Shown here: in pieces, positions 59,172-64,000 of the stretch
Position numbering within the stretch: position 1 is the stretch's first letter
Layout: the number at the start of each line of letters is the position of its first letter
Assembly (NCBI RefSeq): GCF_027359415.1
Contig: NZ_CP114780.1
Location: 124,001-188,000, forward strand
Direction of reading: 5' to 3'
Source: Prochlorococcus marinus str. MIT 0918
Lineage (GTDB): Bacteria > Cyanobacteriota > Cyanobacteriia > PCC-6307 > Cyanobiaceae
Length of the DNA stretch: 64,000 nucleotides
Notes under the pieces: generated by a model
The model's input: the letters and a program-made list of their open reading frames with translations, nothing else
Told to the model about the DNA's origin: nothing
Database searches by the model: none
Translations under genes and position numbers: made by a program

Positions 59172-59674
59172 CTTCTGCACTTTTAAACCTCGAGAAAGAA
59201 GCCTCTTTATCAGGTCTTATTCTGAGGATTCAAGTTGGCCGTCCACTTAACTTATGGACTATGAGATTAGTAGTTGGTAAGTATTTAAACCCTCAAAAGG
59301 TACAACTTTTGGGTGAGATGAAAGGTTGGGCTTATCAACATTTTAGTGGATTGCAACTTGATACTATGTTGGTGAAAGATAGTGCTCCGGCAGCAGTTGG
59401 GCATTTAATATGGGCTGCAACAATGGCTTGGGCCCTTGAAGAAACACCTTGTAAAAAAGCAAGATTATTAGCTATTCATGATGATGATCAGCAGCATAAG
59501 ATTTTAATTCGTTATTTTCAAAGAAGAAAATTTAGAATAGTTAAAGAGGTTGGAGCCTCTTTTTTTGATTTGCCATATAGATTAGTTTGGGGGGGAGCAG
59601 GCAGCCTTATGGTTGGAGATTGCAATGAGGTTTATGAATACAGTAAACATCTTTGGCAAGTTCATAATGGATAA
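59168..59674 (+). CDS. Conserved protein of unknown function, possible GNAT fold
   Basis: A 168-residue cytosolic protein. The section ARLLAIHDDDQQHKILIRYFQRRKFRIVKEVG resembles the C-terminal strand-helix-strand part of GNAT acetyltransferases, in two pieces of which the first is acidic. The rest (WTMRLVVGKYLNPQKVQLLG) does not match a family I know. The function is therefore unassigned. It ends the lysA-cdaA operon, overlapping trhO by four bases, and converges on lipA with a 7-bp gap. Confidence 0.6.
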   Translation: MTSALLNLEKEASLSGLILRIQVGRPLNLWTMRLVVGKYLNPQKVQLLGEMKGWAYQHFSGLQLDTMLVKDSAPAAVGHLIWAATMAWALEETPCKKARLLAIHDDDQQHKILIRYFQRRKFRIVKEVGASFFDLPYRLVWGGAGSLMVGDCNEVYEYSKHLWQVHNG

Positions 59675-59681
59675 ATTTTTA

Positions 59682-60605
59682 TTATTTTTGCTCTGAAGCA
59701 TGATAACTACTTCTTACTAGAGGTCCACTATTTATTTTTTTGAATCCTAAGCTATTAGCTATTTTAGCTAAATGTTCAAATTCATTTGGATGCCAATACC
59801 TTTGAACTGGTATATGTGTAAGTGAAGGCCGTAAATATTGGCCAATAGTAATTTGTTGACAATTTACTGATCGAAGATCTTGCAGTACTTGAACAACTTC
59901 GCGCTCGTTTTCTCCCAGACCAACCATTAACCCTGACTTTGTTGGAATACTATTGTCAAGTTCACTGGCGGCTTGTAATAGATCAAGAGATCTTTTGTAG
60001 GTTGCACCTCTGCGGACAGATTTCTGTAGACGTTCAACTGTTTCAATGTTGTGATTGAAGCAAATAGGCTTTGCATCAAGGACTGTTTTTAACCTTTCTT
60101 TTTGAGCTTTAACTCCTTCGGAGTTTTTAACATGGCCACCCCAGAAATCAGGGGTTAACACTTCAATGTCTATATGTTGATTAATCTTTCTGATTTCAAA
60201 GATTGTTTTTGTAAATAGAGAAGCCCCATGGTCAGGGAGATCATCTCTAGCGACAGAGGTTAATACTACATATTTAAGCTTTAATTGATTAACTGCATCT
60301 GCTACTCGTCTTGCTTCATTAGGATCAAGTCTTAATGGAGTCATTCCTTTTTCTACTTGGCAAAAAGCACAGCTTCTAGTGCATATAGATCCTCCCAAAA
60401 GAAATGTTGCTGTTCCAGAGGCATAGCATTCTCCACGATTCGGACAACGAGCTTCCTCACATATGGTATTTAATTGGTTTTCTTTAATTAATTTTTGCAT
60501 CCTTTCTAATTGAGACGCTGTTCCAATAGAAGGTTTTATCCAATTTGGAAGCCTTTGAGTGGGAAGAATTTCAGTGAATTTATTTGGTTTAGTTTTTTGA
60601 GACAT
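59682..60605 (-). CDS. lipA: Lipoyl synthase
   Basis: A 307-residue radical SAM enzyme that inserts two sulfurs into protein-bound octanoyl groups. The auxiliary cluster Cys residues are in [12 protein letters not shown] and the radical SAM Cys residues in [13 protein letters not shown]. Later marks are [28 protein letters not shown]-like and [18 protein letters not shown] chose the ATG at 60605, which lies after the recR stop codon; an earlier in-frame start at 60650 would overlap recR. It forms a pair with recR (about 19-bp gap). Confidence 0.95.
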   Translation of the reverse strand: MSQKTKPNKFTEILPTQRLPNWIKPSIGTASQLERMQKLIKENQLNTICEEARCPNRGECYASGTATFLLGGSICTRSCAFCQVEKGMTPLRLDPNEARRVADAVNQLKLKYVVLTSVARDDLPDHGASLFTKTIFEIRKINQHIDIEVLTPDFWGGHVKNSEGVKAQKERLKTVLDAKPICFNHNIETVERLQKSVRRGATYKRSLDLLQAASELDNSIPTKSGLMVGLGENEREVVQVLQDLRSVNCQQITIGQYLRPSLTHIPVQRYWHPNEFEHLAKIANSLGFKKINSGPLVRSSYHASEQK

Positions 60606-60624
60606 AGCTGTTTTATTTTTGTAG

Positions 60625-61224
60625 TTATTCAATTTCCCTGCGCCCTTCAATTGCTCGCGTTAAAGTTACTTCATCAGCATATTCAAGTTCGCTACCTACA
60701 GGTAAACCATATGCAATTCTCGTTACCTTAACAAAAGGCTTTAATAGCCTTGCAAGATAAAGACTTGTGGTGTCCCCTTCAACACTTGGTGTAAGAGCTA
60801 GTATTACTTCTGATGAATTTTCGCTACTTACTCTTTTAACCAATGCAGTTATGTTTAATAATTCTGGTCCAATCCCATCCATAGGGGAAATAAGGCCTCC
60901 AAGTACGTGATATACCCCTTGGTATTCACGAGTTCTTTCTAGAGCAATTAAGTCTCTTGAGTCAGCGATAACACAAATTAAAGATGAGTTTCTTTTCGAA
61001 TTCAGACATATTTCACATACAGTTTGTGCTGTGAGATGAAAACATTTTTCACATTGCCCTACTTTGTTTCTGGCATTGAGAAGTGCAGAAGAAAAAGTTT
61101 TGATTTTTTCTTCTGGCTGTTTTAATAAATGTAGCGCTAGTCTTTGTGCTGTCCTTGGACCAATCCCAGGCAGTTGTTCGAATTGATCTATAAGGTGGGC
61201 TAATGGGCGTGTAAAGCTGCTCAG
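60625..61224 (-). CDS. recR: Recombination protein RecR with CTG start
   Basis: A 199-residue RecR protein, part of the RecFOR pathway that loads RecA. The N-terminal helix-hairpin-helix is [20 protein letters not shown], followed by a zinc finger with Cys residues in [10 protein letters not shown] and TVCEICLNS. The Toprim domain has [16 protein letters not shown] and [16 protein letters not shown], and the C-terminus [12 protein letters not shown]. The frame is open without a break from the stop at about 61231 to 60625. It has no ATG, GTG or TTG before the Met at 60882, inside the Toprim domain. CTG at 61222-61224 is where the usual start should lie, so I infer a rare CTG start. Confidence 0.85.
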   Translation of the reverse strand: MSSFTRPLAHLIDQFEQLPGIGPRTAQRLALHLLKQPEEKIKTFSSALLNARNKVGQCEKCFHLTAQTVCEICLNSKRNSSLICVIADSRDLIALERTREYQGVYHVLGGLISPMDGIGPELLNITALVKRVSSENSSEVILALTPSVEGDTTSLYLARLLKPFVKVTRIAYGLPVGSELEYADEVTLTRAIEGRREIE

Positions 61225-61341
61225 GGTTCTTTAGGCAGATATAATAAGAATTTAATCTCTCTTGGAACTTAAAGTGGAATTTACTAATTCTTCTATAAGT
61301 AAGTAAATTGTTGTTATTGATAGTTTTTATACATAAATCCT

Positions 61342-61899
61342 ATGAGAAATCTTATGAAGTCTTCACTGAGGTTTGTTGTATTGCTTGTGATTGCTTTATT
61401 CATTGGGGCCTGCAGCTCAGGGGTTACAGCAGGCTTGGAAGCCTTTCAAAGCAATGATGGACGTTATGGTTTCTTTTATCCTACAGGCTGGACACGCATA
61501 AACATTCAAGATGGGCCTGAAGTAGTCTTTCACGATCTAATAAATAGTGATGAGACTTTAAGTCTTGTTGTATCTGATCTTTCTAATGATATTGAGCTTA
61601 AGAACATTGGAAGTCCAGAAGAGGTGGGGGAAAAAATGATAAATGACTTATTGGCACCTTCTGGAGGTGACAGACAAGCAGAATTAATAGATACTTCTTC
61701 TCGAGAAGTTGATGGGCATATTTTTTATGATATTGAATATTTGATTCATCTCCCAGAGAAAGATCGTCATGAATTAGCAACTGTTGTAGTTGATAGAGGT
61801 TCATTATTTAGTTTTGCTGCTGGCACCAATGAAATTAGATGGAACAAAGTTGAGAATATCTTTAAACGTGTTATAAGTTCGTTTAGTTTCTTTATATAA
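61342..61899 (+). CDS. PsbP-like thylakoid lipoprotein (CyanoP)
   Basis: A 185-residue PsbP-family protein linked to assembly of photosystem II. It begins with a lipoprotein signal and lipobox ending IGACSS, so Cys24 should be lipidated. The PsbP domain shows FQSNDGRYGFFYPTGW near residue 35, GPEVVFHDLI, LSLVVSDLSN and FYDIEYLIHLPEKDRHELATVV. Length is typical of cyanobacterial CyanoP. The ATG at 61342 or the one at 61354 could start it; both keep the signal. It stands alone, divergent from recR. Confidence 0.92.
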   Translation: MRNLMKSSLRFVVLLVIALFIGACSSGVTAGLEAFQSNDGRYGFFYPTGWTRINIQDGPEVVFHDLINSDETLSLVVSDLSNDIELKNIGSPEEVGEKMINDLLAPSGGDRQAELIDTSSREVDGHIFYDIEYLIHLPEKDRHELATVVVDRGSLFSFAAGTNEIRWNKVENIFKRVISSFSFFI

Positions 61900-61945
61900 A
61901 TATTTTCTTACTTATGAAGTAGTTCTAGGAAAAATTAAGTTTCAG

Positions 61946-63730
61946 TTATATTATCTCACCAGCCTGAACTTTCCAAAGTTGAGAATAAATACCTTTAAGT
62001 TTTAATAAGTCAAAATGATTGCCTACTTCAATAATAGATCCTTTATCTAAAACTACAATTTTATCTGCATTTTTTATAGTACTAAGCCTGTGAGCAATGA
62101 CTATAGTGGTTCTATTCGATGTTATTTTGGATAGTGATCTTTGAATCGCTGCTTCTGTTTCATTGTCAACAGATGCAGTTGCTTCATCAAGTATCAAAAT
62201 AGGAGCATTTTTAAGAATTGCCCTTGCCAGGGCTATTCGTTGACATTGTCCACCAGATAATTTTTGCCCTCTTTCTCCAACAAGAGTTTTATACTCTTGT
62301 GGTAAATTCTCAATAAATTCTGCAGCTTCTGATAGTTTTGCAGCATGTTTAATTTGATTGAAAGATGCTTGAGTACTACCATAAGCAATGTTTTCTTCTA
62401 TTGTTCCATGAAACAAATATATTTCTTGGCTTACCAGAGCTATAGATCTTCTTAAGTCAGAAAGATTATATTTATTTATAGCGATATTATCTAATTTTAT
62501 TTCACCTGAGTCAATATCATAAAGTCTTAGGATTAATTTAACTAAACTACTTTTACCAGATCCTGTAGATCCTACAATTCCTACAGTTGTTCCAGCTTCT
62601 ATATTTAAATTGAAATTATTAAGCAGATCAGACCTGTCGTTATATTTAAAATATACATTTTTAAAACTTATATTTCCTTTGATATTATTTGGGCTAATTC
62701 TCATTGATCCTCCAGAAATTCTTATTGGCTTATCTATAAGATTTAGAACTCTATTTGCTGAGGCCATAGATCTTTGATATTCGTCAAGAACGTGCCCAAG
62801 TGTTGTTAATGGCCATAGTAATCTTTGTGTGATGAATACAAGAAAACTATAAATTCCAACTTCTAAACTTCCTCTCCAGGCTTGAAACCCACCAACTAAT
62901 AATATTGCAAGAAAAGCAAACAAAATTGCAAATCTAATTAAAGGTATAAATGCAGCAGATAATCTAATTGCTTGTTTATTGCTTTTTTGATATGCATGGC
63001 TATCTATACTGAGCCTTTGAAGTTCCCATGATTCAGTGGCAAAACTTTTAATTGTTAACATTCCTCCGAGGTTATTGCTTAAGCGGGCAGCTAAATCACC
63101 CGCTTTTTCTCTTACATCTTTATATTTAGGAGCGAGTCTTTTTTGAAATATTATTGATCCCCATAGAATTATTGGAATAGGTAAAAATGCAAGTAAGGCA
63201 ACACCTGGTGCTAAGAATGCCATTGCACTTCCAACTAATATAACAGTGACAAATAGTTGAAGTAATTGATTTGCTCCTTGATCAAAAAATCTTTCTAGTT
63301 GATTAATATCATCATTTAAAATAGCTAATAAACGCCCAGAGCTATCACTTTCAAAAAAAGACATTTCAAGATCTTGCAAATGATTATAAGCTTTGATTCT
63401 CAAATTGTGTTGCGTTGTTTGTGCCAAATTTCTCCATAATATGCCATATAGATATTCAAAAAATGATTCAGCTGTCCAAATAATAAAAGAAGCAATAGCA
63501 AGTGTAAATAATTGAGATGGAACTCCTTTAACCCCAATACTTGCAAGCCATGATGATTCTTCTCTTACTACTACATCAATTGATATACCTATTAGTACAG
63601 GTGGTGCTAGATCAAAAAGTTTATTAAATATTGAACAAGCTATTGCTAAATAGATAGTTGATTTTTGCTCAGACTGGCTTTTTAAAAGTCTAAGTAGTGA
63701 TTCACTTATCAAGTTGGTTTTTAAGATCAT
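61946..63730 (-). CDS. ABC transporter, fused permease and ATPase
   Basis: A 594-residue half-transporter of the ABCB/MsbA-like exporter type. The N-terminal membrane domain (about 20-310) has six helices and a coupling-helix region, followed by the ATPase with Walker A GSTGSGKSSLVKLILRLYD near residue 380. The signature is LSGGQCQRIALARAIL and Walker B is ILILDEATASVDNETE, with the switch His in VIAHRLSTI. It should act as a homodimer to export a lipid or drug; the substrate is unknown. It lies downstream of a small secreted-protein gene on the same strand. Confidence 0.93.
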   Translation of the reverse strand: MILKTNLISESLLRLLKSQSEQKSTIYLAIACSIFNKLFDLAPPVLIGISIDVVVREESSWLASIGVKGVPSQLFTLAIASFIIWTAESFFEYLYGILWRNLAQTTQHNLRIKAYNHLQDLEMSFFESDSSGRLLAILNDDINQLERFFDQGANQLLQLFVTVILVGSAMAFLAPGVALLAFLPIPIILWGSIIFQKRLAPKYKDVREKAGDLAARLSNNLGGMLTIKSFATESWELQRLSIDSHAYQKSNKQAIRLSAAFIPLIRFAILFAFLAILLVGGFQAWRGSLEVGIYSFLVFITQRLLWPLTTLGHVLDEYQRSMASANRVLNLIDKPIRISGGSMRISPNNIKGNISFKNVYFKYNDRSDLLNNFNLNIEAGTTVGIVGSTGSGKSSLVKLILRLYDIDSGEIKLDNIAINKYNLSDLRRSIALVSQEIYLFHGTIEENIAYGSTQASFNQIKHAAKLSEAAEFIENLPQEYKTLVGERGQKLSGGQCQRIALARAILKNAPILILDEATASVDNETEAAIQRSLSKITSNRTTIVIAHRLSTIKNADKIVVLDKGSIIEVGNHFDLLKLKGIYSQLWKVQAGEII

Positions 63731-63755
63731 ATTATTTGAAGATTTATGATTTTTC

Positions 63756-64000
63756 TTAAAGGTTATATTTTCTTGTAGCTTCGTCTTTACATATTACTTT
63801 CGCTTTATCTAATTTCTTACCGTTATTTATTCTATTAATAAAGCAATCACAAGTAAATTCTGCTGACCCTTTAGGAATATTTTTTTTGGCGTTCAATAAT
63901 TCTTGGTTGAATTCATATAAACATATACTTTTAATTAGCTTATTTATTTCTTGGCTAGAAGCTTGACTATAAAAGATATTTAGAAACATATTAGTGAGAA
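63756..64000 (-). CDS. Small secreted protein, start outside window
   Basis: A minus-strand gene that reaches the right edge. The visible part (about 80 codons) has three Cys-containing motifs (ICLYEF, FTCDCFINRI and VICKDEATRKY) that could form disulfides. The frame stays open up to the edge, so the Met at 63987-63989 may be internal and the signal peptide may begin outside. The stretch TNMFLNIFYSQASS looks like the end of a signal peptide. I recall similar short secreted proteins in picocyanobacteria, but no function. Confidence 0.55.
   Translation of the reverse strand, partial: LTNMFLNIFYSQASSQEINKLIKSICLYEFNQELLNAKKNIPKGSAEFTCDCFINRINNGKKLDKAKVICKDEATRKYNL

Noticed and set aside
60625-60882. 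A short 85-residue recR ORF suggesting a truncated pseudogene
   Set aside because: The same frame is open upstream to 61230 and encodes the helix-hairpin-helix, zinc finger and the rest of Toprim, so the gene is complete.

Overview
The window looks like a stretch of ordinary core chromosome from a marine picocyanobacterium, most probably Prochlorococcus and perhaps a low-light type. The assignment is by inference: AT-rich DNA, tightly packed genes, photosynthesis genes (petG, chlI, petH, cytM, a PsbP-like lipoprotein, carotenoid genes crtL and crtE), the clock kinase gene sasA, and a ferredoxin-NADP reductase without the phycobilisome-binding domain. I see no phage, insertion sequence, integrase, CRISPR array or toxin-antitoxin module. 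Base composition and codon choice look even throughout.

Layout. 1-6.4 kb: the 5' end of a PfkB-type sugar kinase, a DUF2834 membrane protein, an MFS transporter and a DUF1400-type hydrolase that overlap head to head, then an incomplete peptide-type ABC transporter (binding protein plus one permease). 6.5-16 kb: minus-strand housekeeping genes (hom, sufE, formyl-THF cyclo-ligase, ruvC, chlI, a beta-lactamase-fold protein, trmJ, cytM, rsmD, hisH, trxA, guaB3 type), with the tiny petG on the plus strand. 16.6-24.7 kb: gyrA-crtL, a GH57 glucan enzyme, leuA and small conserved proteins. 24.8-36.3 kb: a c-di-AMP-type HD phosphodiesterase, folD, a crtE / PAP2-like / RecD-like operon, cobB, opcA-zwf and petH. 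36.5-48 kb: an SRPBCC protein, tRNA-Glu, sasA, prs, malQ, a RodZ-like protein, a pseudouridine synthase, an ABC1 kinase, a PLP decarboxylase and cdsA. 48-53 kb: clpC with three downstream genes. 53.6-59.7 kb: rimI, then a six-gene operon lysA-cdaA-uppS-bioB-trhO-unknown. 59.7-64 kb: recR-lipA, a PsbP-like lipoprotein, an ABC exporter and the end of a secreted protein.

How the genes connect. opcA, zwf and petH supply NADPH. The GH57 enzyme and malQ act on glycogen. crtE and crtL make carotenoids. uppS and lysA feed the cell wall, and cdaA with the HD phosphodiesterase could make and degrade c-di-AMP. chlI and tRNA-Glu both serve chlorophyll synthesis, because Glu-tRNA is the precursor of tetrapyrroles.

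I found no clearly new multi-gene system. The observations most worth a second look are small: a CRP-type palindrome at the tRNA-Glu promoter, recR with no ATG, GTG or TTG start (CTG appears to be used), a perfect 22-bp inverted repeat in the sasA upstream region, and loss of the SxxK lysine in the beta-lactamase-like protein. Also notable are an L in place of the second R of the RHR motif of the c-di-AMP cyclase, and an unannotated 48-residue membrane ORF.
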